Source: Streptomyces sp. NBC_00078
Lineage (GTDB): Bacteria > Actinomycetota > Actinomycetes > Streptomycetales > Streptomycetaceae
Length of the DNA stretch: 64,000 bases
NCBI RefSeq assembly: GCF_026343335.1
Contig: NZ_JAPELX010000001.1
Coordinates: 8,494,001-8,558,000 of the forward strand
Direction: 5' to 3'
The position numbers were made by a program, and so were the translations under genes. Below are positions 42,217 through 51,069 of the stretch, one piece after another. Under the pieces are notes generated by a model, which did no database searches, was not told the DNA's origin, and saw nothing but the letters and a program-made list of their open reading frames with translations. How positions within the stretch are numbered: the first letter of the stretch is position 1; every line of letters starts with the position of its first letter.

Positions 42217-42331
42217 GTGCGGAACAGAACCAGGCGGCCGTACGGAACGGATCGAGTCGACCGTACGGAACGGACCGAGTCGGCCGTGCGGAACGGATCG
42301 AGTCGGCCGTACGGAACGGATCAGGAAGAAG
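42217..42331 (+). repeat. five 23-bp tandem repeats upstream of the YeiH gene
   Basis: The core GTACGGAACGGATCGAGTCG recurs with starts at 42217, 42240, 42263, 42286 and 42309 (exact 23-bp period); the copies differ at a few bases, and the first is the most diverged. A partial sixth may start at 42194. Most copies include the 8-bp palindrome CCGTACGG or a one-base variant. The array ends 6 bp before the YeiH start codon, so it forms the 5' leader or promoter. Confidence 0.9.
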
Positions 42332-42336
42332 ACGCC

Positions 42337-43434
42337 ATGGAATCGCCCTACACCCTGCTGGTCAAGCCGCTGCCACAGCGCGCTCTCGCCGGGACGAGAC
42401 GAACCGCACGTGTGGTGGGTGCCAAACTGCCCGGGCTGGCCGCCGCTGTGACGGTCGCTCTGCCGGCCACATGGCTGGGCCGCCTCGCCCCGACGGTGGG
42501 CGGCCCGGTGTTCGGCATCGTGGTCGGTGCGTTGGCCGGGGCACTGCTCGGGCGGTTCGCCGCACCCGGAGTGGCTGAGCGCCTGCGCCCCGGCCACGCC
42601 TTCGTCGGCAGACAGGTTCTTCAGGCGTCCATCATCGTGCTCGGAGCCGGACTCCCCTTGAGCGAAGTGCTGCACGTGGGGGCCGGGTCGCTGCCGGTGA
42701 TGCTGGGCACGCTGGCGGTGGCACTGGGGGGTGCATGGGTCGTCGGCGGACTGCTGGGGGTCCACCGCGAGACCGGGCTGCTGATCGGAGTCGGAACCGG
42801 CGTGTGCGGAGCCTCGGCGATCGCTGCGGTCACCGCCGCCGTGGGCGCCGCCGAGGCCCGGGTCGCCTATGCGCTGGGCACCATCTTCACGTTCAACATC
42901 GCCGCGGTGCTCCTGTTTCCTCCGATCGGACATCTGCTGGGGCTGTCGCAGGAGGCGTTCGGGCTGTGGAGTGGCACCGCGATCAACGACACGTCCTCGG
43001 TTGTGGCCGCCGCATATGGTTACGGAACGGAGGCCGGCGCTTACGCGGTGGTGGTCAAGCTGACCCGCAGCCTCATGATCGTGCCGATCTGCGCGGCCCT
43101 GGTGATGTGGCGGACCTGGCGTCGGCGGGCCACCCACGTCCAACCGAACGAGACGACGAGCGGGCACATATGGCGAGCGTTTCCCCTGTTCGTCATTGGT
43201 TTCCTCGCCTCCTCGGCTCTCGCCACCTGCGGCGGAATTCCCGCCTCATGGCAGCCGGTGCTTCCGGTGATCAGCACCTTTCTGATCACCCTCGCCCTGT
43301 CGGGGATCGGTATGTCACTCAAGTTCTCTCAGCTGCGCCAGGCGGGTCCGCGGCCCCTGCTGCTGGGCGCCGTCCTCTGGGTCGTCGTCGGGGGGACCGG
43401 AGTCGCTCTGCAGGCGATCACCGGTCGGCTATGA
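42337..43434 (+). CDS. YeiH/TauZ-family (UPF0324) putative sulfate exporter
   Basis: 365 residues with about ten hydrophobic spans. Family block: LQASIIVLGAGLPLSEV, LLIGVGTGVCGASAIAAVTA, FNIAAVLLFPPIGHLLGLS, GLWSGTAINDTSSVVAAAYGYG. TauZ of taurine-degrading bacteria belongs to this family and is predicted to expel sulfate; E. coli YeiH is uncharacterised. The ATG has RBS AGGAAGA. It is adjacent to a sulfonate-type importer and an AprA-like flavoprotein across the LysR gene, which is consistent with sulfur handling. Confidence 0.88.
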   Translation: MESPYTLLVKPLPQRALAGTRRTARVVGAKLPGLAAAVTVALPATWLGRLAPTVGGPVFGIVVGALAGALLGRFAAPGVAERLRPGHAFVGRQVLQASIIVLGAGLPLSEVLHVGAGSLPVMLGTLAVALGGAWVVGGLLGVHRETGLLIGVGTGVCGASAIAAVTAAVGAAEARVAYALGTIFTFNIAAVLLFPPIGHLLGLSQEAFGLWSGTAINDTSSVVAAAYGYGTEAGAYAVVVKLTRSLMIVPICAALVMWRTWRRRATHVQPNETTSGHIWRAFPLFVIGFLASSALATCGGIPASWQPVLPVISTFLITLALSGIGMSLKFSQLRQAGPRPLLLGAVLWVVVGGTGVALQAITGRL

Positions 43435-43991
43435 CACGAGCACGGTTCGCGGACCTGCGGTACCGCGAGGCTGTCACGATCGAGATCGGGGTGCCGGGTG
43501 CCGGGTGCCGGGTGGAGGTGTTCCGTGCCTGACTCACGTACGTCACCTGTCATGACGTGGCGATACGGGAAGGCCGGGCGCGCGCCGATTCCACCGCCCG
43601 GCGCTGGAACGGAACGGCGGCCCGTGACCAGCCCGGTGCCGACGGTGCGCGAACCCGACCCGGCACGGGTCATCCGCGGTGGTTCGCCGTCACATGAGAT
43701 GTAGGGGATTGACGGCGGCAGTATTCCCAAAATGAGTACTACTTATTTTGGGCTGGGTGACTTTGCTGGATGAGTTGGAGCGGGATGCGGTCGGCGACCG
43801 ATCGCCGCGTAGCGCTACGACCTGGGCAATTCTGCGCTACAGGTGGTGCGCTTGGTGTCGCGACTCACGCGTCCGTATGTCACTGGTGTTGCATTGGTGA
43901 AAAATAAGCATGTCTATCATCTTGACGGTGGTGCCCCATTGCCTCGATAAATGCAACTCATGAGGCGCGAGATTGAGGAGAGGCACCACAG
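43435..43991. promoter_or_regulatory. 557-bp leader region of the secreted beta-helix gene
   Basis: No gene supported. Contains an 8-bp inverted repeat CCCAAAAT / ATTTTGGG (43726-43733, 43745-43752) with an 11-bp spacer, AT-rich against the surroundings, and another AT-rich stretch near 43900 (GAAAAATAAGCAT). RBS GAGGAGAGG sits 10 bp before the ATG at 43992. The inverted repeat may be an operator for carbohydrate-dependent control. Confidence 0.5.
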
Positions 43992-46682
43992 ATGAGATCC
44001 ATACGTATCGGCGCGGGGACGGTCAAGGCGCTCGCAGCGGCAACTGTCGTCTTCGCGGCTGTGCTGCCCGCTCAACCCGCCTACGCGGCCACGACGAACT
44101 TCTACGTCGACCCCGTCAACGGCAGTGACAGCAACTCGGGAACCAGCACCGCCGCGGCGTTCAAGACCATCCAGGCCGCCAAGGCCGCCGTCCGAGCCGT
44201 CAACGCGAACATGTCCGACGACATCGTCGTGAACCTGCGCGGAGGCACCTATCCCCTCACCGCCCCGGTCACCTTCGGCACCAGCGACTCGGGCACCAAC
44301 GGCCACACGGTCGTCTACCAGGCGTACAACGGTGAGACGCCCGTGATCACCGGCGGCAAGGCGGTCACCGGCTGGACCGCGGCCGCGGGCGGCGAGTACA
44401 AGGCGCCGGTGGGCAGCCTCAACTTCCGGCAGCTGTACGTCAACGGGGTCCGCGCCACCCGGGCCCGCTTCCCCGACATCGGCACGGACTTCCAACTGCA
44501 GGGCAGCGACAAGACCAACAAGCTGCTGAAGGTGCTCAGTTCGCAGGTCTCCAACTGGGACCACCTCAACCAGGTCGAGATGGCGCTGGAAACGCAGTGG
44601 GGCGAGAGCTTCCTGCGGCTGAAGTCGATCAGCTCCGCCAACGGCACCGCCAACGTGTCCATCCAGGACCACGAGGCGGGCATCCTGTTCCAGCGCCCCT
44701 TCCCGGTGCTCTCCGACGGCTCCCCCCTGCACTTCGAGAACGCCCACGAGTTCCTCAACGAACCGGGAGAGTTCTACGTCGACACGGCCGCGCAGACCGT
44801 CTACTACAAGCCCCGCCCCGGCGAGGACATGTCCACGGCCACCGTGCAGGCGCCGACGCTCAAGACGCTTTTCGACGTCAAGGGCACAAGCCTCGGCAGT
44901 CCCGCCCACGACCTGCGCTTCTCCGGGATCACCTTCACCCGGACCACCTGGATGGAGGCGACGGACAACGGCTACCTCAACGCCCAGGGCGGCAACTACA
45001 ACATCTCGGCCGACAACTCCAACAACCAGTACGTCGACCGTCCGCCGGCCGGTGTCCAGGCCGCGAACGCCGACCATGTCTCCTTCACCGGCAACACCTT
45101 CACGCAGATGGGCGCCACCGCCCTCGATCTGTCCCACGGCGTGCACGACAGCGCCGTGACCGGCAACCTCGTCTCCGACATCGCCGGCAACGGGATCATG
45201 GTCGGCAAGTTCTCCGACCCGACCGTGGAATACCACAGCGTCTACAACCCGCCGACCTCCCCGCCCGGTGAGGACGCCAGGGAGGTGGTCAAGAACGTCA
45301 CCGTCAAGAACAACCTGATCACTCGGATCGGCCAGGACTACCTGGGAACCGCGGGCATCAACGCGGGCTTCGTCAACAGCACCACCATCGAGCACAACGA
45401 CATCTCCGACACTCCGTGGGCCGGCATCTCGCTCGGCTGGGGCTGGCAGTCCGCCGCCAACGCGGAGGGGAACAACTCCATAAGCTTCAACCGGATCGGC
45501 AACGTGATCAACCGGCTGTGTGACACCGCCGGCATCTACCACCTCTCCAACGACCCGGGCACGGTCATCAACGGCAACTACGTCCACGACGTGGTGCGTA
45601 CGCCGGCCGCCTGCGCTTCCGCGGTCAGCGGCCTCTACATGGACGAGGGGTCGGACAACATGACCGTCTCGAACAACGTGCTGTCGCACACCGACGGATT
45701 CATCAACCAGAACCGCAACGGCACCCACGTCACGCTCACCAACAACACGACCTCCGGCACCTCGGTGATCAAGGCCTCCGGTCTTGAGCCCGCCTACCAG
45801 GGGCTGGCAGCCAAGATCAACCTCGCCTACAACAAGCCGGCGTCCTCCTCCTCGGTGAACGGCTCCGCCTGGGGGCCGGCCAAAGCCGACGACAACGACA
45901 GTGCCACCGGCTGGTCGCCGACCGGCAGCGACACCTCGGCCTGGTGGCAGGTGGACCTGGGGCAGGCCTACCGGCTCGGACAGTTCTCCCTGACCACCCG
46001 CCAGGACCTGGACCAGCCCGAGACTCGCGGCAACTTCGAGATCCGGGGCTCCAACGACCCGTCCTTCGGCACCTACACCGTCCTGGGACGCCAGACGAGC
46101 ACCCTGCCGCTCGCCTCGACGCTCACGGGCAGCATCGACGTCCGCCAGAAGTTCCGCTACGTGCGGGTGGCCAAGACCGACGGCGCCTACTTCTTCTTCT
46201 CCGACTTCAGTGTGCAGCAGGCCGGCGGGGCGCTGGAGGACTCGACCGGTACGCCGAACACCAACCCCTCGACGTACTACACGATCAAGAACGCCAACAG
46301 CGGGCAACTGATGGACGTGTACCAGAACTCCACCACCGACGGCGCGAGCGTCATCCAGTGGCCGGGCAACGCCGGCGCCAACCAGCAGTGGAACATCGTC
46401 CCGGTCAGCGGGCAGCTCTACAAGATCGTGAACAGGAGCAGCGGCAAGGTCCTCGACATCGACAACTCCAGCCACCACAGGGGGGCCGCGCTGCAGCAGT
46501 ACACCTACGACGGTGGCAACAACCAGCTGTGGTACTTCGAGCAGACGAGCGGGGGGTACCTCATCCGCAACTTCGAGAGCAGGCAGATCCTGGAGGTGGG
46601 CAACGCATCGACGGCGAACGGAGCCGCCATCGACCAGTGGATGCCCCTGAACCAGTCCAACCAGGCCTGGACGATCCAGTAA
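43992..46682 (+). CDS. secreted beta-helix protein with discoidin and ricin-type lectin domains
   Basis: 896 residues. Sec signal peptide at 1-32 ending AYA. Residues about 35-600 form a right-handed parallel beta-helix (DPVNGSDSNSGTSTAAAFKT opening, then many N-rich turns such as NNLITRI, NDISDTPWAGISLG, NNVLSHTDGF), as in pectate-lyase-like or polysaccharide-active enzymes. A F5/8 type C (discoidin/CBM32-like) domain follows at about 608-746 (NLAYNKPASSSSVNGSAWGP) and a ricin B-type beta-trefoil at about 761-896 with three QW repeats. Extracellular polysaccharide binding or cleavage is likely; the catalytic class is not recognisable by eye. Confidence 0.88.
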   Translation: MRSIRIGAGTVKALAAATVVFAAVLPAQPAYAATTNFYVDPVNGSDSNSGTSTAAAFKTIQAAKAAVRAVNANMSDDIVVNLRGGTYPLTAPVTFGTSDSGTNGHTVVYQAYNGETPVITGGKAVTGWTAAAGGEYKAPVGSLNFRQLYVNGVRATRARFPDIGTDFQLQGSDKTNKLLKVLSSQVSNWDHLNQVEMALETQWGESFLRLKSISSANGTANVSIQDHEAGILFQRPFPVLSDGSPLHFENAHEFLNEPGEFYVDTAAQTVYYKPRPGEDMSTATVQAPTLKTLFDVKGTSLGSPAHDLRFSGITFTRTTWMEATDNGYLNAQGGNYNISADNSNNQYVDRPPAGVQAANADHVSFTGNTFTQMGATALDLSHGVHDSAVTGNLVSDIAGNGIMVGKFSDPTVEYHSVYNPPTSPPGEDAREVVKNVTVKNNLITRIGQDYLGTAGINAGFVNSTTIEHNDISDTPWAGISLGWGWQSAANAEGNNSISFNRIGNVINRLCDTAGIYHLSNDPGTVINGNYVHDVVRTPAACASAVSGLYMDEGSDNMTVSNNVLSHTDGFINQNRNGTHVTLTNNTTSGTSVIKASGLEPAYQGLAAKINLAYNKPASSSSVNGSAWGPAKADDNDSATGWSPTGSDTSAWWQVDLGQAYRLGQFSLTTRQDLDQPETRGNFEIRGSNDPSFGTYTVLGRQTSTLPLASTLTGSIDVRQKFRYVRVAKTDGAYFFFSDFSVQQAGGALEDSTGTPNTNPSTYYTIKNANSGQLMDVYQNSTTDGASVIQWPGNAGANQQWNIVPVSGQLYKIVNRSSGKVLDIDNSSHHRGAALQQYTYDGGNNQLWYFEQTSGGYLIRNFESRQILEVGNASTANGAAIDQWMPLNQSNQAWTIQ

Positions 46683-46733
46683 CAGGGCGACCCGACGCGT
46701 CCGCGCATCCGCCCGCCCGCCTTCGGTCTCCTG

Positions 46734-46884
46734 TCAACCTGTCAGCTCGGTGTCCTGGCGGATCCGTTCACAGGGTTCCTTCTCGGCCCGGCGCCGGCGG
46801 TAGTAGGTGGAGGCGGGGATGTGCGGTTCGCGCAGGACGGGCTCGACTCCCGGTCGCAGGTGCTCGTCGAGAAGCGCGGTCACC
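46734..46884 (-). mobile_element. IS3-family transposase (OrfB) N-terminal fragment
   Basis: The minus-strand reading VTALLDEHLRPGVEPVLREP, then HIPASTYYRRRRAEKEPCER, then an abrupt stop, matches the start of IS3-type OrfB proteins. Only about 48 codons remain and no ends can be seen. It abuts the truncated acetoacetyl-CoA synthetase. Confidence 0.7.
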
Positions 46885-48463
46885 TGGGCCGGGACCCTGC
46901 GCGACCTGGGCGTCCGCCAGGGCGACCGGGTCGTCGGCTACCTGCCCAACACCCCCCCCACGCGATCATCGCGTTCCTGGCCGCCGCGAGCCTGGGCGCC
47001 GTGTGGTCGGTGTGCGGCCAGGACTACGCCCCGAAGGCCGCCGCCGACCGCTTCGCCCAGCGCGAACCCACCGTCCTGATCGCCGCTGACGGCTACTTCT
47101 TCAACGGCACCACCCACGACCGCCGCGACGCCGTCCTCGAACTCGCCGGTGCGCTGACGACGTTGAGGGCGACGTTGCTGGTGGACCACGTGGGCCTGCC
47201 CTGGCTCTCGCGGGTGTATCCCTCGCTGGTCGTCCCTTGGGAGGACGCGGCCACCTGCGCCGAGCAACTCGCCTGCACGCCGGTGCCGTTCGACCATCCC
47301 CTGTGGGTCGTGTTCTCCTCCGGCACCACCGGCCTGCCCAAGGGCATCGTGCACTGCCACGGGGGAGTCGTGCTGGAGCACCTGAAGACTCTCGGTCTGC
47401 ACTCCGACCTCGGCCCCGGCGACCGCCTTCTGTGGTACATCACCCACCCACTGGATGATGTGGAACCTGGTCGCCTCCACCCTTCTGACCGGCGCCGCGA
47501 CCTGCACCTACGACGGCAGCCCGGCACCCCTCGCCGAGCCCGGCACCCTGTGGAAGCTGGCCGCGCGCCACCAGGTGACAGTCTTCGGCACCAGCCTCAG
47601 TACCTGCTGGGCATGGCCAAGTTCGGCATCGACCCCTCGGCGCACGACCTGTCGTCGATCCGTGTGGTGGGGTGCACCGGCTCTGGTGCCTGCCGGCCTC
47701 CGCCTACCCGTGGGTCCGCGACCACGTCGGCGAGCGTGTGCTGCTGGCGTCGATCAGGGGCGGCACGGACGTGGTGTCCGGCTTCGCCGGCGGCTCGCCC
47801 AACACACCTGTCTGGGCGGGGGAGTTGTCCGCACCCCACCTCGGCGCGGCGTTGGCCGCCTACGACGCCGAGGGCTTCCCGATCGTGGACCGGGTCGGCG
47901 AGCTGGTCGTCACCCGCCCGATGCCGTCGATGCCGCTGTACTTCCGGAACGACCCCGACGGCAGCCGCTACCGCGACACCTACTTCTCCTCCTCTCCCGG
48001 TGTGTGGCGGCACGGCGACTGGATCACCGTCACCGGTCACGGCTCGGTGATCGTTCACGGCCGCTCCGACTCCACCCTCAACCGCAACGGCGTCCGCCTG
48101 GGCAGCGCCGACATCCACGACGTCGTCGAACGCCTCCCCGAGATCACCGAGGCCCTCGTCATCGGCGCCGAGGAACCCGACGGCGGCTACTGGATGCCCC
48201 TGTTCGTGGTCCTCGCCGCCGGAACCGAACTGGACGACACCCTCCGCGACCGCATCCGCGACGCCATCCGCACCGGCGCCTCACCCCGCCACGTCCCCGA
48301 CGACATCCTCGAAGTACCGGGCATCCCGCACACCCGCACCGGCAAGAAACTCGAAGTCCCCGTCAAACGCCTCCTCCAGGGCACCTCGGTCGAACAGGGC
48401 GTCAACCCGGCCGTTGTGGATGCCCCCGACCTCATCGACTACTACGGCCCGCCTGGGCGCTGA
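46869..48463 (+). pseudogene. acetoacetyl-CoA synthetase, 5'-truncated with several frameshifts
   Basis: The pieces in order: AGTLRDLGVRQGDRVVGYLP; then, one frame over from about 46965, AAASLGAVWSVCGQDYAP and the AMP-binding motif VFSSGTTGLPKGIVHCH; a shift near 47455 to MMWNLVASTLLTGAATCTY; a return near 47600 for KFGIDPSAHDLSSIRVVG; then from about 47695 SIRGGTDVVSGFAGGSPNTP and the C-terminal HTRTGKKLEVPVKRLLQG to a stop at 48461-48463. At least four frameshifts and about 90 missing N-terminal residues (family about 650 aa). Confidence 0.88.
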
Positions 48464-48481
48464 ACGCAGGGACCGATCGGC

Positions 48482-48619
48482 ATGAACACCGCGCAGACCA
48501 TCCTCGCCGTTGTGCTGTCCCTCGTCTTCCTCCCGCTGGGCCTGGCGAAGATCGCCGCGGTGCCGTTCATGCGCCAGGCGGCAGCCCACCTCGGCATGTC
48601 ACCGAACCTCTACCGCGTC
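48482..48619 (+). pseudogene. DoxX-like N-terminal fragment
   Basis: Starts with ATG and reads MNTAQTILAVVLSLVFLPLG then IAAVPFMRQAAAHLGMSP, the first span and loop of a DoxX-like membrane protein (normally about 120 aa with four spans). It then runs abruptly into homoserine dehydrogenase-like sequence. Confidence 0.6.
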
Positions 48620-48765
48620 AGAAGCAGCTGGCTGCCGAGCAGGGTGTCAGCTTCGAGTTCGAGGGCTCGGTTACTCGGCGGCACCCCCATCCTGCGCACC
48701 GCCGAGCGCATGTTCGGCGGCCTGGAGATCACCGGCGTCCAGGGCATCATGAACGGCACACGACA
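48620..48765 (+). pseudogene. homoserine dehydrogenase-like internal fragment
   Basis: KQLAAEQGVSFEFEGS, a frameshift near 48672, then LLGGTPILRTAERMFGGLEI and TGVQGIMNGT: the internal conserved block of homoserine dehydrogenases (GGxP-I...I-GI-NGT). About 45 of more than 350 residues remain, with no start. Confidence 0.6.
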
Positions 48766-48868
48766 GGAGTCGAACAGAAGCGAAGCAATATTCCTGTCGG
48801 AGTCCATTGAATCCTGATCGTTGAGCGGGCTGTCGTGCCGGTCCGCTCTGCAGCGGTTGAGCACGTCT

Positions 48869-48899
48869 GGTGCCCCGGAGGGGGAGTCTCCGGGGCACC
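48869..48899 (-). terminator. terminator of the beta-propeller gene
   Basis: GGTGCCCCGGAG, 7-nt loop, CTCCGGGGCACC: a perfect 12-bp stem 20 bp past the stop of the minus-strand propeller gene. Confidence 0.88.
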
Positions 48900-48918
48900 G
48901 GACCGCGGTGGCGTTCCG

Positions 48919-50145
48919 TTACACCGCGGCGATGCCCTCCATACCGGATTCGGCGAAGGGGGGCAGTCCCGTGGCCGTGGTGACCTTTGTGAGCGAGCCG
49001 TTCTTGCCGATGCGGAAGCCGTCGACGGTGCCGGAGGTCCCGTTCTGCACGTACAGGAACCTCTCGTCCTGTGTCACCGCCAGGTCGATGACTCCCTGGG
49101 ACATCGCCGACGGCGGGGTGGCGATGCCGACCGTATTGGTGAGAGCGAGCCTGCCGTGTCGGTCGGTGCGGTAGCCGGTGACCGTCGAGTTGCCGGTGTT
49201 GCCGCCGTAGAAGAAGTCGCCCGCGCGCTCCAGCCAGCACAGCGTGTTCTGCCCGTTGGCCAGGGGCTTCTGAACGACCTTGAGGCGGCCGTCGGCACGC
49301 ACCTTGTACGTACTGACCGTCGACTTCGCGGCCTCGGCCACCAGCATCCGGCCCGCCTTGTCGAAGGTGATCGCAAACGGCACGCCACCGGCCGAGTCGT
49401 TGACGACTGCCCGGTGCGCGGGACGCCCGTCGCGCCGCATCGGGAAGACCTCGATGGTGTTGGCGGACTTGGTGGTGACGACCAGGTCACGGCTGTCAGG
49501 GGTGAACGCGACCTGGCCGGGCGAACTGCTGAACAGCGGCACCTCCTCGTTCTTCAGACCCAGGGAGCGCTGCGAACCGCCAAGGGACTTGAGGCCCTTG
49601 GCTGTTATCCTGAAGCCCTGAATGCTGCCCTCGCCGCCTGAGTTCATGACGTAGGCGAGTTTGCCGGACACCGCGATGGACGAGGGGAAGTCCCCGCCCG
49701 AGCGCACCACCCGCCGGTCCGTCAGCCTCTGCCCCTCGACCCGGAACGAGGTCACGGTTCCGCTGCCAGCGTTGACTGCCAGCAACAGGTGCGATCCGCG
49801 GTCGTAGACGAGCGAGCCCTGGGAGGCGAGGGAGTCGGTGGGCGCGTCGACCTGGTCCCCGCCCTTGCCGCCGGTGCCGTACGTGCCCGCGGCGGTCAGC
49901 TTTCCGTCGTCACCGCGCTTGAAGACGTGGATGGTGTTGCCGTCGAGCTCGTTGCCCTGCACGAAGACCGCGTGGTCGGCTCCCGCCTTCGCACTCTTCG
50001 TCGTCACGCCTTCGTGCCCGCGGGAGACCTCCCCCGCCGAGGCGATGGCCACCGTCGTCGCGACGGCCGCCGAGGCGAGGATTCCTGCTCCGGCAATGGT
50101 CAGCCGGACCTGCAACTTCGACCTGCGCCTGGTATGCCTGCTCAC
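48919..50145 (-). CDS. secreted lactonase-type beta-propeller protein
   Basis: 408 residues. A basic N-terminus and hydrophobic stretch (LTIAGAGILASAAVATTVAIASA) at about 12-36 give export. The rest is a seven-bladed propeller of the 6-phosphogluconolactonase/YVTN kind, with repeated GTVTSFRVEGQRL, GSIQGFRITAKGL, NTIEVFPMRRDGR, STVSTYKVRADGR and STVTGYRTDRHGR strands. Extracellular location argues against a sugar-phosphate lactonase; function unknown. Start GTG 50145 is set by GAGGAG six nt upstream. Perfect terminator after it. Confidence 0.85.
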   Translation of the reverse strand: MSRHTRRRSKLQVRLTIAGAGILASAAVATTVAIASAGEVSRGHEGVTTKSAKAGADHAVFVQGNELDGNTIHVFKRGDDGKLTAAGTYGTGGKGGDQVDAPTDSLASQGSLVYDRGSHLLLAVNAGSGTVTSFRVEGQRLTDRRVVRSGGDFPSSIAVSGKLAYVMNSGGEGSIQGFRITAKGLKSLGGSQRSLGLKNEEVPLFSSSPGQVAFTPDSRDLVVTTKSANTIEVFPMRRDGRPAHRAVVNDSAGGVPFAITFDKAGRMLVAEAAKSTVSTYKVRADGRLKVVQKPLANGQNTLCWLERAGDFFYGGNTGNSTVTGYRTDRHGRLALTNTVGIATPPSAMSQGVIDLAVTQDERFLYVQNGTSGTVDGFRIGKNGSLTKVTTATGLPPFAESGMEGIAAV

Positions 50146-50299
50146 GCCTGACTCCTCGTACCTCGCCGCCACCGCCGGTCGGTGACGTGCAGAGCCAGAG
50201 TTGCCTGTGGGGCAGGAGGGACGAAGGTGATTCGGTCCCGCGTCAGCTTCTCGTAAGACTTCTGTTCGCTGTGGAAACCTCGGTGGCGGTCCGGTCGGC

Positions 50300-50932
50300 T
50301 CATCCAGAGGTGAGGAGGCCCCGCAGGACGATATCGAGCGCGGAGTCGAGGCTGCGAGGCAGGTCGAAGGGCGGCGGCTCCTCCCGGATCCAGCGCAGGA
50401 CGGAGGAGAAGTAACAGGCCGAGAGCAGGGCGCCGGCCTGGTCGGAGTCGACCGCCCGCCGGATCTCGCCGCGCCGCCGCCCCTCGTCGACGATCTTCGT
50501 GAGTTCGATTTCGAGAGACGGATCCTGCAGCAGTCTGCCGAAGCGTGCGGAGGCGTCCATCAGGACGGTGGTCTCCGCGCGGGAGGTGACGTTGAGTTCG
50601 GCCATCTCCCGCAGATAGCGCCTGAGTCGCTCGCCGACCGGGAGGTCCTCCGAGTGCTGCCGGCCGAGGATGGCCGCCACCCGCGCCCGGCGGCGGACGC
50701 CCCACTCCTCCAGGAAGCCGACCTTCTGTGAGAAGTGGTTGAAGACGGTGGCCCGGGCGACGTCCGCGGCGTCGGCGATCTGGTCCATGGTCGTCGCCTC
50801 GTAGCCCTGGGACACGAACAGTCCCACAGCCGCCTCGTACAGCTGGTCGCGGACCTGGCGGCGCTTGCGCTCCCGGCGCCCCGGGACCGGTACCTCGCGC
50901 GGGGTAGCCGCTTCTGCCTCCGGGATCTTCAT
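50300..50932 (-). CDS. TetR-family regulator
   Basis: 210 residues. Helix-turn-helix at about 28-70 (LFVSQGYEATTMDQIADAADVARATVFNHFSQK). ATG 50932 with GGAG at the right distance is preferred to ATG 50959. Divergent from the MBL-MFS-FAH operon; the palindrome AATGGACTTCAGTCCATT lies between them, and a half-matching ATGGACTCCAGTACAG overlaps its own start, which suggests autoregulation. Confidence 0.9.
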   Translation of the reverse strand: MKIPEAEAATPREVPVPGRRERKRRQVRDQLYEAAVGLFVSQGYEATTMDQIADAADVARATVFNHFSQKVGFLEEWGVRRRARVAAILGRQHSEDLPVGERLRRYLREMAELNVTSRAETTVLMDASARFGRLLQDPSLEIELTKIVDEGRRRGEIRRAVDSDQAGALLSACYFSSVLRWIREEPPPFDLPRSLDSALDIVLRGLLTSG

Positions 50933-51004
50933 GGACTCCAGTACAGCACAGCGGTACATACCTCTTGACCCCTTCCCAGAGACGGATCTAGATTCCAGGC
51001 CATT

Positions 51005-51022
51005 AATGGACTTCAGTCCATT
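51005..51022. promoter_or_regulatory. 18-bp palindromic operator for the TetR / MBL-MFS-FAH pair
   Basis: AATGGACTTCAGTCCATT: perfect 8-bp arms around TC, 48 bp upstream of the MBL start. A related imperfect copy, ATGGACTCCAGTACAG, starts at 50931 over the TetR start codon. Confidence 0.75.
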
Positions 51023-51069
51023 CATGGATTCACGTCTCGTGTTGTCGCGGGACATGGACAGGAGGCAGT

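Noticed and set aside
42217..42331. CRISPR array
   Set aside because: Units are contiguous 23-bp tandem copies with no unique spacers and no cas genes nearby.
43917..46478. A long minus-strand frame opposite the beta-helix gene
   Set aside because: No motifs; the plus strand encodes a clear signal peptide and three known domains. It is open only because of GC composition.
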